In this document: in pieces, positions 1-9,500 of the stretch
Position numbering within the stretch: the first letter of the stretch is position 1
Layout of the letters: the number at the start of each line of letters is the position of its first letter
Origin: Monoraphidium neglectum
Lineage: Eukaryota; Chlorophyta; Chlorophyceae; Sphaeropleales; Selenastraceae
Direction: 5' to 3'
DNA: 11,903 bases
Assembly: GCF_000611645.1 (NCBI RefSeq)
Contig: NW_014011835.1
Span: 1 to 11,903, forward strand
The notes under the pieces: model-generated
What the model saw: only the letters and a program-made list of their open reading frames with translations
What the model was told of the DNA's origin: nothing
Database searches by the model: none
Program-made: the position numbers and the translations under genes

Positions 1-1719
1 GCCGGCCGCCGCGCCGCCGTTGCCGCCGCCGCCGGCCGAGGCGGCCGCAGCGGCCGCCGCCTCTGCGCGCTCGGCCTCGACCTCCGCTAACTCCTCCAAC
101 ACCGCCAGATCCTTCATATTCGGCACCTGCACCTCGATGTCGGCCCTCTGAAGCAGCTGCTGGCTGATCTCCAGCAGCCCCTTGAGCGCGCGCTCGCGCG
201 CGCGGCGCAGCGTGCGGCGCTGGCGCGCGTTGAGGCGCGGCTGGCCGTCGGGGCCGATCTTGGGCTCGGAGTTTTTCCGGGCCTTGAAGCGCGCCGCGGC
301 GCTGCGGGTAGGGGGGCCAGGATGAGGATTGGCGGGGGCAGGTGGAGAGTTGCGAGGTGAGCTGGGTGGCTGTGAGAGACGGCGTGTTCGCATATGCATG
401 CTTGTGTGCGTACACGTCTGCGTGTGTGGTGACGAACGCAGGCGTCGGGGTGGCAGCGTCGGAAAAGTTGTTCACATCGACGACAGCAGTCAGGCGACTG
501 CGCGCCCAGGCAGGTGGGGGCGCGTACGGCCGCCGCGCGAGGGCGCCTGCAACCGCCCGCGGCCTGTCCTGTGCGGCTGCGACACCCCCCCATACACACA
601 CCTAGGCCTCGGTTGCTGCGCCTGCTGCATCAGCTGTAGGGGGTCCAAGTGGCCCCCAAGGGTGCTGAGGTCAGCGCTGTGCGCCACGCGCAGCCGCCCC
701 ATCTGCGCCGCGAGTGGCATGCCGCTGACCGCGTTGGCGGCCGCCACGCTGAGCGCCGCCGCCGCGGCCGCCTGCTGCTGCGCCTGCAGGTGCTGCTGCT
801 GAGCGTGCAGCATGCTGGCCGCCTGCTGCGCCTGCGCCTGGGCCTGGGCCTGCGCCTGTGCGTGCGCGGCGACGGCGGCGCCCAGCGGGCCGGACAGGCC
901 GTGGCCGAGCAGCCCGCTCGAGGCCGCGGCGGTCAGCTGCTGCTCCAGCGCCGCGCGCTGCTCCAGGTGGCGCGCGAACGAGCTCGCCGCCGCCGCATCG
1001 CGGTACGCGGCCGCCTCCAGCGCCGCGGCGGAGGTGAAGGACTGGAGGTAGGGGGGCAGCCCGCTCGCCGCACCGCCAAAGGCGCTGTTGAGGCTCTGCT
1101 GCTGTTGGTGGTGCACGGCCGCAGCCGCCGCGGCCATCGCGGCCGCGTGCTGCGACAGCGCGCCGCCCAGCGGGGGCGGCAGGGCGCCACCGCCCGCGCC
1201 GCCGCCGCCCCCGCCGCCGGCACCATAGTAGTACGGCGGCAGCTGCGCGGCAGCCGCGGCGTCGCTGGCAGCCTGGAGGCCGCCGGGCATGCCGAGCGCG
1301 GCCACGGCCGCGGCGGCCGCGGCTGCGGCGGCGGCGGGGGCCCCCAGGGGTGGGAGCCCTGCAGAGCTGCCAAAGTAGCCGGTGTCCGAGGAAGAGCTGT
1401 GCACGGCCAGCCCCCCGTGGTGGCTGCTGCCGCTGCTGTGCTGCCCTGCGTTGCTGGGGTGGCTGCTGCTGAACAGCGAGGCGCCGAGCATCATCTCCGA
1501 CGCTGTCAGGGGGCTGGTGGCTAGCTCGCCGGGCGACCCGGGGCTGCGGTGCAGTATGCCGTTGCCGCTGCCGCTGCTGCGGCTCATATCGCCGACCACG
1601 TCGGCCGCCGTGCACAGCGAGCCCGTCCTGCCTAGGGACCCATACCCCGGCACCATCGGCTCCATCATGAAGGGTGAGTAGGGAGCCAACCCAGCCATAG
1701 GAGAGCCGGACATCATCAT
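1..1719 (-). CDS. Unrecognised Ala/Gln/Gly-rich protein with a basic helical segment (partial, C-terminus off the left edge)
   Basis: Two exons are visible: 1719-602 and 301-1, joined over a GT-AG intron at 601-302 (donor GTGTGT, acceptor CCCGCAG). Both sides of the junction are in phase 2 and create a Ser codon. The start is the first of three ATGs at 1719, with A at -3; an in-frame TGA lies upstream at 1755-1753. The visible 473 residues are mostly low complexity: Ser/Gly-rich 1-125, poly-Ala near 128-141, poly-Gly near 167-178, short Gln runs, six Ala-Gln repeats near 287-298, more Gln/Ala to about 330. Exon 2 encodes a conserved-looking basic stretch (about 377-413, motif LNARQRRTLRRARERALKGL), then a probable amphipathic helix and an acidic Ala/Gly-rich region open to the window edge. 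The composition suits a transcriptional or RNA-binding regulator, but I recognise no family. An N-x7-R spacing in the basic part recalls bZIP proteins, without a proper leucine heptad. Confidence 0.72.
826..861 (-). repeat. Six tandem Ala-Gln codon pairs in gene 1
   Basis: A 36-bp in-frame run of alternating Ala (GCN) and CAG codons, followed closely by more CAG-rich coding sequence to about 740. It is a coding microsatellite and probably varies in length between strains. Confidence 0.8.
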
Positions 1720-1748
1720 GCTGCGAGCGCCCGAGCCCGGGGAGCCAT
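1716..1748 (-). other. Ten-codon upstream ORF ending across the start codon of gene 1
   Basis: An ATG at 1748 opens MAPRARALAA and stops at TGA 1718-1716. That stop overlaps the first ATG of gene 1 (1719-1717) as ATGA. It only matters if the mature mRNA keeps this sequence; the candidate 5' UTR intron at 2054-1721 would remove its start. Confidence 0.35.
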
Positions 1749-2054
1749 ATTTTCACGAGGCCTGTGATCCAAGCTGGGCCGTCCCGCTGCGTCCTGCGGG
1801 CAAGGGGAGCGCCCGCAGGCCGGGCCAGGAGGGGACCGCGTCAAAGGGGGCATCGACGGTGCCAGGGACCGTCGTTTTGGGGACTGTGTCGGGAGAAGCC
1901 ACGAGTGTGCAGACGGGTGAGACGTACGCTGCACCGGTGCGCCCCGCACGCATGCCGGAGATACAGAGTTCGCTAAGGCGCAGGCTCTTAGAGGGTCCCT
2001 GAGCCGTGTGGGGCCCTGGCGGGCCCGCTCACCACACCGGTGCCGAACACTCAC
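1721..2054 (-). other. Candidate 5' UTR intron of gene 1
   Basis: A strong donor (TTTCGG then GTGAGT, first intron base 2054) and an acceptor (GCTCGCAG, last intron base 1721) lie one base before the first ATG of gene 1. The intron would be 334 bp, close to the 300-bp intron inside the gene. If spliced, an ATG at 2103 opens a 17-codon upstream ORF (MTRDYFAALSAILAFSA) that also stops on the TGA overlapping the gene 1 start. No other acceptor would join an upstream coding exon in frame, so the upstream exon is probably untranslated. Confidence 0.45.
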
Positions 2055-2490
2055 CCGAAAACGCAAGGATGGCAGAGAGAGCTGCGAAATAATCCCGGGT
2101 CATGCGTTGTCACGCCTTTCCGGCGGAGCAGGGGCAGCAGGAGGCAGGCGCGACGAGATTGCTGTGGCAGACGAGCGGGCGAACCAACTCCCGATACAAG
2201 TAAGCAAATGACGGATCAGACGAAAAGCTGCCAAATAATACTAGTGGTTTGACACGAGCAACTGTGATGGGTCCGTGGGCCGCCGCAGCGGTCATGTCAA
2301 AATTTGAATTGGCTTCCAAGGCTCTGGAATCAGGTGGCAGCGCTATATGTTGCCACTGCTCATAAGGAGGCGGTGTAGGTTGTCATGGGTCCCCTCTTTT
2401 GGATAGGGGTAACAAGACACAATGCGCAGCAGCGACATTTCATGTGAGCAGCACCAATGTGTGTCACTCACAGCGATCCCATCATTTTGT
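2055..2490 (-). promoter_or_regulatory. Non-coding stretch: probable 5' UTR and promoter of gene 1
   Basis: This stretch is less GC-rich than its surroundings, with AT-richer patches at 2205-2255 and 2290-2320. It separates the presumed 3' end of gene 2 from the start of gene 1. I see no clear TATA box, tRNA or repeat. A 61-codon minus-strand ORF (ATG at 2295, stop at 2110) lies here but has no recognisable product. Confidence 0.35.
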
Positions 2491-2495
2491 TTACA
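2491..2495 (-). terminator. Putative polyadenylation signal TGTAA of gene 2
   Basis: The minus strand reads TGTAA here, about 290 bases after the stop codon of gene 2 at 2785. TGTAA is the usual poly(A) signal in green algae. I see no other TGTAA between it and the stop. The region 2496-2784 would be 3' UTR and holds no evident gene. Confidence 0.5.
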
Positions 2496-2784
2496 AGCTG
2501 TTGTCTGTGAGTCGTGCAGCCGCGCAGGCAATGCAGTACACCCCTGCCGCGGAGTGGGCGGACTGTACGCACATCTTCGCCTGTCGGGCGCTTGTCAGTG
2601 GTGCCCCTGCGATGCTGTCGTCAATACTGCATCACGCATGCTGGGTCATGAACGCCGCCTGGGATGGCCGGCCCGATACAAGGAATACGATATCGTGTAT
2701 GCCCAACGCCACAACTCCAGCCGCCTGGGTCACTTTTCATGCAGTGGTGAGCACTTGCCCGCCCCATGGCGTACGGGTCCTGAA

Positions 2785-3072
2785 TCAGGCGCCTGGGCCC
2801 GTGGCTGCGGCCGCCGCCGCCTCCAGTGCATCCGTCCTGTCAGACACGCCCTCCAAGAAACCCAGCAAGTCGCAACGCGCCAGCGCCGCGTCCCCGTTGA
2901 CCGCTGCCATGAGCGCCGCTGCGTCTACGCCCGCGCCGCTCGCCGCTCCCGCCAGGCGCAGCCCCTCGCCGCCGCCAGCCACGAGCCGCGGCCAGTCGGC
3001 GGGCACCGCGACCTGCACCCTGAGCCCTGGCCACGACGGCAGCGATGCCTCGAGCACCCTGCCGCCCGCGCC

Positions 3073-3117
<45 letters not shown>

Positions 3118-5948
3118 GATGCGCACAATGGGGAAGCGCTCCGCGGCCGCCTCGACCAGGGCCTGCAGGGACCAATACTGCAGCAGGCGCAGCTGCACCT
3201 GCCCAACCTGCGCGGGCGCCAGGGGGCAGCGCAACAGTGCGAGGCGGTGGTGCGAAGAGGGTGCGGAAGTTGTGGTGGCCGGGGGCACCCGGCTGAAGCA
3301 ACCCCAATGTTGAGGCCGCCAGAATCCAGGGCCAAACACACCGCAAGAAGCGCCAGGGGACAAGGGCAGTGCGCCTGGGCCCATCAGGGCGGATGCCACT
3401 CACCACCGTGCGCACGCCGCCGCCGCCGCTGGCCATCGCCGCCGCCACCACGTCGTCAATCGGCACTGTGGCAGGCGCCAGCCGTGCGGACGCAAGCGCA
3501 GCGCCGCCCGGGCGCAGCTGCAGCGCCAGCTCGTGGCGCTGCTCCCTGAGGGGGGCGTCTGTTGAGCACAGAGGGAAAGGGCGAAAGCGGGCGTGATGGG
3601 ATGAAAGTTGACATCATCAAGGTGTGGGGGGAGTGCTGCGCAGGGGTGGCTGGTGTTTGGTCCTCCAGGATCAGCATGTTGGCGTAAACGGAGATTGGAT
3701 AGATGCAGTAACCTGGATCACCAAGGCAACAGCCCGTTTTCAGCCGCACGGCGGGCGGACAAGCCGCCCTTTGCGCTGCGCGTCCCACGCACCTGCCGCC
3801 AGGCTTGTCGGCACGCGGCAGGTGATCAGCACGACCAGTCTGTCCGGTTCAATGGAAGAGATCCCGACGCCGCCCAGCGACTCTACGGCTGCAGCGGCCG
3901 CCTCGGCCCACTTGGCGGCGCGCGACAGATGGGCGCCGGCGCCGGCGGTGCGCGCGCTCTCGGCTTGCAGCGACGACACGCGCGCCACCTGTCGCGCAGG
4001 TGGCAAATAAATGTGGTCATGCACAGTCGTCAGCAACCCTCTTGAGCGCAGCCTTGCCTCTCCTTGTTGGTTTGCAGGGCCCAAGGCCCAGCAGCATTCA
4101 CTGCAGCGTATGTAAGAGCATTCACAGGCGCAGCACTGGCATGGGCCGTCCATGCCGCACCTCCTCCTGGAGGGCCGCCAGCTCCTGGTTGCCGCCCCGC
4201 ACCGCAGGCTCCGCCTCGTGGATGACCGCCTGGGAGCAGCGGGAGGCGCCAGGAGGGGCGGCGCAGCTTGGCCCAGTGCGGCTGTCACCGCACACACAGT
4301 TGCGGGCATCTTGCCTGGGAGGGCGCACGAGGGTTGACTGCTGTGACGGCCCGGCGTGCGAGCAGCGCGCGCCTACCTCGCTGCTGGCTATGGCCGCCTC
4401 CAGCCGCTTGGCGCGCGCCATCTCGTCCTGCAGCAGCTTGTCACACATCGCCTTTCGAGTGCAGCAGGCGTGGGGAGCAGCCGGGGCGAGAGGAGGACAG
4501 CAAGGTGTAAGAAACGAGATCATTCGCTTGGCGGTGAGAGCGCTTCGTGTGCAGGCACGCTTGAATGGAACTGACACAGCCCATTTAGCAGGCTGTGGCA
4601 CCAGCATGCCCACCGCACTCACTCACCTGGTCAGGGCCTTGCGCCAGGGGCTCCAGCGGAGGCGGTCTGCCAGTGTTATGACGGATTGGAGCGGGGGGAT
4701 CAGCAGGTGCAATCGCAGGCAACCCACCTGGTTCAGCAGCAATGACAGCTGCATCGCAGACTGCGAGTTCAGCGGCAATTGCAGCTGCATTGCAGACTCC
4801 TAAGTCAGCGGCAACAGCAGCTGCATCGCAGACGTGTCAGCTCTCAGCCCAGAGCACACCGTGCCGCATCAAATTGCTGCAGAGTTCGCTCCAAACTGTC
4901 CAGCTGGGCCGCCACATCACCCATGACCTGGACGCGGGCGCGGGTCGTGTGCGTGTGTGGATGCAACCACTGCAGCCACAACACTGTGCCCTGAGGATGA
5001 TGCGACTTGCGCACAAGGTTCACGGGGGCGACATATGTTGATGTACATACTTCTCCCACGGGCCTACCGCCATGTGTCCTGTAGATGCTGCTTTTGAATG
5101 ACACATTGTGCCCGCACGCACCTGCTCAAACTGCTGGTGCATGGTGGCAATCTGTGCTGATGTGTCCTGCAGGGTTGACCTGGCCTGCGCAATGAGGGTT
5201 GAGCAGCATGCGTTGCTTTCGGCAGCTGCCGTGTTGCGCAACGCAGCTGGCGCGTTGCTGTGGCTCCCAGTGATGCGGCTGCGTCCTCACTGTGGCGCCA
5301 CCGCCACCGGCTTGTGCTGGGCGTGCCCTGGCCCCATCGATTCGCCGCCCGATGGATGCACCTGTGTGTTCTGGTCCTTCAATGCCCGCAGCGAATCGGC
5401 ATCCTGCTGCAGCTGCTCCTCCAGGCCTTTGTGGGTGTTCTCCAATGTGGAGACATCCAATGTGCCATCGCGCAAGCCTGGGTACAAGTAGTGCAGAAGC
5501 GCGTGTTGACATTGTTGTTGCCAGGTGCGCTGGTGCCAAGGCTGTCACGCAGCACTGAGGCGCATCGGCAGCGTCACCATACCGCTCACTCTGCATGAAG
5601 CGCTCCTTCAAATCCACATTGACGTAAGAAGCCTTGGTAGCATTGAACTTGCGCTGCAGGCGCTTGAGGTCGTTGTCGCCCGCTCCATTGTCGACGGCCA
5701 CTCGTGCCTCTTGCAGCTTGCCCTGAGCACGCTGGCGCGTGTCTCCGGAAAGCTCCTGCTGCGCTCTGCATGGCCAAATTATTATTCAGTGTGCTGAGGT
5801 TCCCGCGGGGTTGCGATCTTGCTTTTACACAGAGCCCAGCCCACCTGCGCAGGTCCTGAACCGCCTGATGCAGCTCCCCCATCTGGCTTAATCCACCTGT
5901 GTGCTCGTTGAAGCTGAGGCGCTTGGCGAGGCGCTCCACGTCGGCCAT
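2785..5948 (-). CDS. KNL1: KNL1/Spc105/Spc7-like kinetochore protein: coiled coil plus tandem RWD (11 exons, 494 aa)
   Basis: Exons (minus): 5948-5845, 5765-5590, 5477-5362, 5184-5122, 4927-4860, 4666-4627, 4451-4377, 4229-4161, 3988-3793, 3558-3404, 3207-2785. All junctions keep phase and have GT-AG ends; 3198 is an equally possible in-frame start of the last exon. The ATG at 5948 has a good context (ACGATGG), with an in-frame TAG 18 bases upstream. Residues 1-245 are largely coiled coil, with a Tyr-Val-Asn-Val-Asp-Leu-Lys element near 82-88. Residues about 255-352 and 358-480 read as two RWD-type folds: the pattern 'hydrophobic-helix, SLGGVGISSIEPDRLVVLI, HELALQL, APATVPIDDVV, LRLLQYWSLQALVEAAAERF' follows the order of elements in the KNL1 C-terminus. 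KNL1 is the outer-kinetochore scaffold whose RWD pair binds the Mis12 complex. No MELT-type repeats or PP1 motif are visible, unlike fuller-length family members. A different tandem-RWD kinetochore protein (CENP-O/P type) remains possible. Family assignment rests on remembered patterns, not an alignment. Confidence 0.6.
3076..3114 (-). repeat. Polyglutamine-encoding CAG tract in the KNL1-like gene
   Basis: Thirteen consecutive Gln codons (twelve CAG and one CAA), residues about 386-398, lie in the last exon. They fall just after the first helix of the presumed second RWD domain, probably in a loop before the next strand. Confidence 0.9.
4732..4839 (-). repeat. Three tandem 36-bp units in intron 5 of the KNL1-like gene
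   Basis: The units are 4732-4767, 4768-4803 and 4804-4839. They share the core CAGC(A/G)GCAA followed by CAGCTGCAT(C/T)GCAGAC on the plus strand and diverge in the last several bases. They lie in the intron between exons 5 and 6 in the preferred model. On the minus strand the units are free of stop codons in the frame of exon 6, apart from a TGA at the outer edge (4839-4837). Confidence 0.8.
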
Positions 5949-6353
5949 CGTTTTCAAATATGTGTGCTAGTCTGTTGGCATTTGTGTCCACCGCGGCTGC
6001 ACTCAAGTGATATTGACACAATGCACGGGAAGCCATGGCTGCACAAGGGGCCGCTCTGCCATTGGTGGTCGGGGAAGCCGGCTCGCAGCTGTCCGTCATT
6101 CAAATGTGGAGCAAGGACGGCATTTCCTAAGCGTGCCTGGAGAGGTACAGTGGTCTGCTCAGTACAGCGCCTGCTGAGCTAGCGTACTTTGACAGCCTAC
6201 CCCATCATTCTGATGTGGCTGTGCCGCACGCAGCGACGCGTGTGTGAACGCTCCGACTACTGCGGCGTGCAGGTGAGTGCCTCACCAAACAAACCGGGGC
6301 AACAGTTTTGGCATTGATCGGCCACCTCAGGTCTGTTGAATGTGAAACAGGAG
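5949..6353 (-). promoter_or_regulatory. Non-coding stretch upstream of the KNL1-like gene
   Basis: About 400 bases between the presumed UTP20 poly(A) site and the KNL1-like start. It probably holds the promoter and 5' UTR of the KNL1-like gene. A minus-strand CCAAT at 6065-6061 lies about 115 bases upstream of the ATG, but no TATA box is clear. Upstream coding exons cannot be excluded; none joins in an obvious way. Confidence 0.3.
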
Positions 6354-6358
6354 TTACA
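6354..6358 (-). terminator. Putative polyadenylation signal TGTAA of UTP20
   Basis: TGTAA on the minus strand, about 240 bases after the UTP20 stop codon (TAG, 6600-6598). It is the only copy I see between that stop and this point. The region 6359-6597 is then 3' UTR. Confidence 0.5.
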
Positions 6359-6597
6359 GCAGACCCATGGCTGATCAATGTCCCATGTACAAGCGATAGC
6401 TGCCCTGCGCTGAAAAGAACATCATCCTGCAACATCGTACACGTCAATCTTGGGGCAAAAATAGCCACAACACCATATCTGACACCGCCGGCGGCACTGC
6501 TTCACAGATGAGCCCAGCCTTCACCAAAACAAAAGGGGAAAAGGTCAATGAAGAAGACGGACCGCTAAGGGTGCAAATGTCAACGCAAACTGGGGTG

Positions 6598-9500
6598 CTA
6601 CCCTCGCCGCTGCCGCTTGCCGCCGTCGCCGCCCCTGCCGGCGCCGCCGCCGCCTCTGCCGCCGCCGCCGCCCCGCCCGCCGCCGCTCCCCCTGCCGCCG
6701 CGCCCGCTCTTGGCCCGCACGCTCGCGAAGCTGCTGCCCTTGGCCGCCTGGCGCCGCTTCTTATCCTCGAACTTGCGCTTCCTCCCCGCCGCCTTCTTTT
6801 CGTTGCGCTTCAGCTTCGCCCGCGCCGCCGCCTCCGGGTCCACCATCGCGCGCAGCGCGCCGCCGCGCTTGCGCGCCGCGCGCGCCGCGCGCACCGACTC
6901 GCGCGCGGTGTTGTACGCGGCGAGCATCGCGTCGGCGCCGAACGCGTCGCGCAGGTGTGCGAGCACCTCCTCCCCCAGCGTGCGCACCTCCTCCGGCGCC
7001 GCGACCCACCCGGCACGCCCGCTGCCAGCCGCGGCGGCCTCGGAGATGCGGTAGAGCGGCCGCAGCATCAGCGGCAGGTGCCCCGCGAGCCGCGGCGGCC
7101 CGACCGCCGTCGCGGCGGCCGCGAGCCAGCGCAGTGCGGCAAGGCGCTGCGCGCGGCGGGCGACGCGCCGGTCCTCCGCGAGGCGCGCCATGCGCAGGAC
7201 GAGGCCGCGGAGGGTCACCGCGCGCGGGCCCTCGCCGCGGCGGCGCGCGCGCCGCTCCTCGCGCTGCGCGGCCGCCACCGCCTCCTCCTCCTCGTCGCCG
7301 CTGCCCTCCGCCTCCCCCAAACCCTCCTCGTCCTCCTCCTCCTCCTCCTCCTCTTCCTCCTCCCCTTCCTCCCCGCCTTCCTGCTGCTGCGGCTGCTGCA
7401 CTCTCGCTCCCTCGCCCTCCTCCTCCTCCTCACTGCCGCTCCCGCCCGCGGCCCCGTTGCCCACCAGCGCCCCCTCCTCCTCCTCCTCCTCCTCCTCCCT
7501 CCCAACATCGCCGCCTCCGCCCACCGCCGCCCCGCCCTCCTCGCCCCCTTGCGCCTCCTCGTCTGCCAGCGCCACCGCCAGCGCCACCAGGCACTTGACC
7601 GCCTGCAGGCACAGGGCGTCGTCCACAACGTCCGCTTCCAATTGGATGTAAAACGACAGCGCCAGCTCGCCTGCAGTAGTGCCACGCCAGCCAGATGTGT
7701 CGCCGGCGGCGTCCGCGGGCGCCTCGGCCGCTGCTGCTGCCGCTGCTTCTGCAGCGGCGGCGCCGCCCAGCAGGCCGGCGCGGAGGCCGGGGTCGGCGAG
7801 CGCCGCGCCGACGAGCCGCCCCGCCGCCTTGCGCACCCACAGGTGCGGGTGGAGCAGCGCGCCGGCGGCGGCCGCCCACGCGCGCCGCGCGTCGGGGCCG
7901 CGGTCCCAGCCTAGGGGCCCCAGGCCCGCGGCGCCCACAGCTTTCTCCAGGAGCAGCAGTATGTGGTAAGCCTCCTGCCACCGCGGCACGCCATCGCCCG
8001 AGCCGCCGCCGCCGCCGCCGTCGGCGGCTGCCTCCTCGGATTCCGCAAGCTCCGCCGCGGCGCAGCACTCGCGCAGCAGCTGGGCAGCTTCCCCCAGCAG
8101 CCACCCGCCGTTGCCGCCGCCGCCGTCCGCCTCGAGCCGCCGGCCAAACTTGGATTGCTCCGCCTCTGCTAGCAGCCCCAGCGCCTGCGCCGCCGCGCGC
8201 CGTGTTGGGCCGCCGGCGCCGGCCAGCCACTTCTGGCAGTAACCCGCGAGGCCGTCGTTGGCTGTGGTGCCCAGCTGCTGGTGCAGCAGCTTCACGGCGG
8301 CTGCCACCTGGGCGCGGCACTTGGGGCTCGACTCGTTGGCGAGGCGGGCGACGAGCGGCAGGTAGATGACGTCAGCAAGGCGGGTGGTGACGTCAGCAGG
8401 GAACTTGACCAGGATCTGTGTTAGTGCAAGGGGGGGTTAGGGCGTTGAGGGGCGAGGTAGGAGAGAGGGGGTGGGTGTGGTGCAATGCAGGGCAGGGAAC
8501 ATGGGGGCATGATTTTATCAAGAACAAGCACTGTCACTGACACAACACAAATGAGTCTGCTGACTCCGCTCCTGCCGGTGCTGAAGCTCCGATACTGGTG
8601 GCACGCCCGTGACCGCGAGACGTGCGCGCCTCAAAAGCCACCCCAGAGCAGCACGGCCCCCGCCGCCGCGCGCGGCGCGCGGCGGCGCAGGATCGGGGCT
8701 TGGCCAGCAGGCGCACCTGCTGCAGCAACTCCAGGGCCTGCAGCCGCCCGGTCTCGTGCTCGTAGGCTGTGTTGGCCAGCAGGAACTGCAGGTGGCCCTG
8801 CAGGCGGCCGGAGCCCAGCGGGTAGTCCAGCAGGAACTGCAGCAGCGCCGCCGCGGCCGCGGCGCGGGACGGGGCGGCGTGGCTCCTGAGGGGCGGGCGG
8901 GCGCGCGGGTGCGCGGCGGGGAGGGAGCGATGAGATGTTGGAAGTGCATCTGGGCGCCGCTTCCTCAAACACTTTCATGGTCAATCATGTACATTGCACA
9001 TTGCACGGAAGATGATTGAGCAAGCACCCCCATTGGCAGGTTTGGCCAATTCAGTCGTCAGCAATGGCACTTCATACCAGATCGCCAGATCAGATCATTG
9101 GATCAGGTAATCCCAGATCCCACGCACCTGATCATGACCTCCTGGACCTTGTCCATCGCGTCGTACACCTCCGGCGCCATCAGCCGCCGCCCCAGCACCG
9201 CCCTCAGCAGCCCGAACGCGGCGCCCTTGTCGGCGGCGCCGGCGCCCAGGTCTGTGGCCACCCAGCGCATGAGGAAGCGCAGTTGGGGCGTGGAGGGCTG
9301 GTAGGACGGGCACTGGCGCAGCAGGCCTGGGGGAGGGGATGGAGGGAGACGCGCGCGCAAGGGCGGCGCGTGTGAAGAGGAGGGTGCGTAAGACGGGGGT
9401 GCTGGAGGAGTGAGATTTGTGATGCATGAGGTGCAGGCGACATTACCGACGCATGTGGGAGGCCGCAAGGGAGGAACACAGGGAAGGAAGGCCGCATGAT

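Noticed and set aside
649..1524. Plus-strand ORF opposite gene 1
   Set aside because: Arg-rich shadow of the Ala/Gln codons on the other strand; the minus frame has the matched splice junction and a continuing second exon.
2399..3549. Overlapping plus-strand ORFs of 304 and 375 codons
   Set aside because: They cover the KNL1-like last exons in antisense. The poly-Cys and poly-Leu runs come from the CTG complement of the Gln tract, and no domain is recognisable.
3600..3625. Possible box C (TGATGA) of an intronic C/D snoRNA in a KNL1-like intron
   Set aside because: The base before TGATGA is not a purine and no CTGA D box follows before the intron ends.
5782..6035. Minus-strand ORF starting MASRALCQYHLS that overlaps the KNL1-like start out of frame
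   Set aside because: It runs through exon 1 in the wrong frame and turns low complexity; no splice solution joins it to the coiled-coil frame. It could at most be an upstream ORF.
6508..7914. Long plus-strand ORF (468 codons) opposite UTP20
   Set aside because: It is the antisense shadow of the GC-rich UTP20 terminal exon. Its Arg/Pro/Ala/Leu composition is what GC-rich antisense frames give, and the minus strand has clear UTP20 motifs.
8366..8397. Two GCTGACGTCA copies resembling CRE/bZIP sites
   Set aside because: They lie within UTP20 coding sequence where they encode conserved-looking residues ([11 protein letters not shown]); there is no sign of a promoter here.
8631..8716. Read-through of the UTP20 frame past residue 418
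   Set aside because: The frame after LELLQQ becomes Arg/Ala-rich and unlike UTP20. A GTGCGC donor at 8716 and the acceptor at 8416 restore the family pattern (ILVKFPADV).
9080..9135. Cluster of GATC sites around a UTP20 intron donor
   Set aside because: Short and irregular, without a fixed repeat unit; it is compatible with chance in an AT-richer intron.
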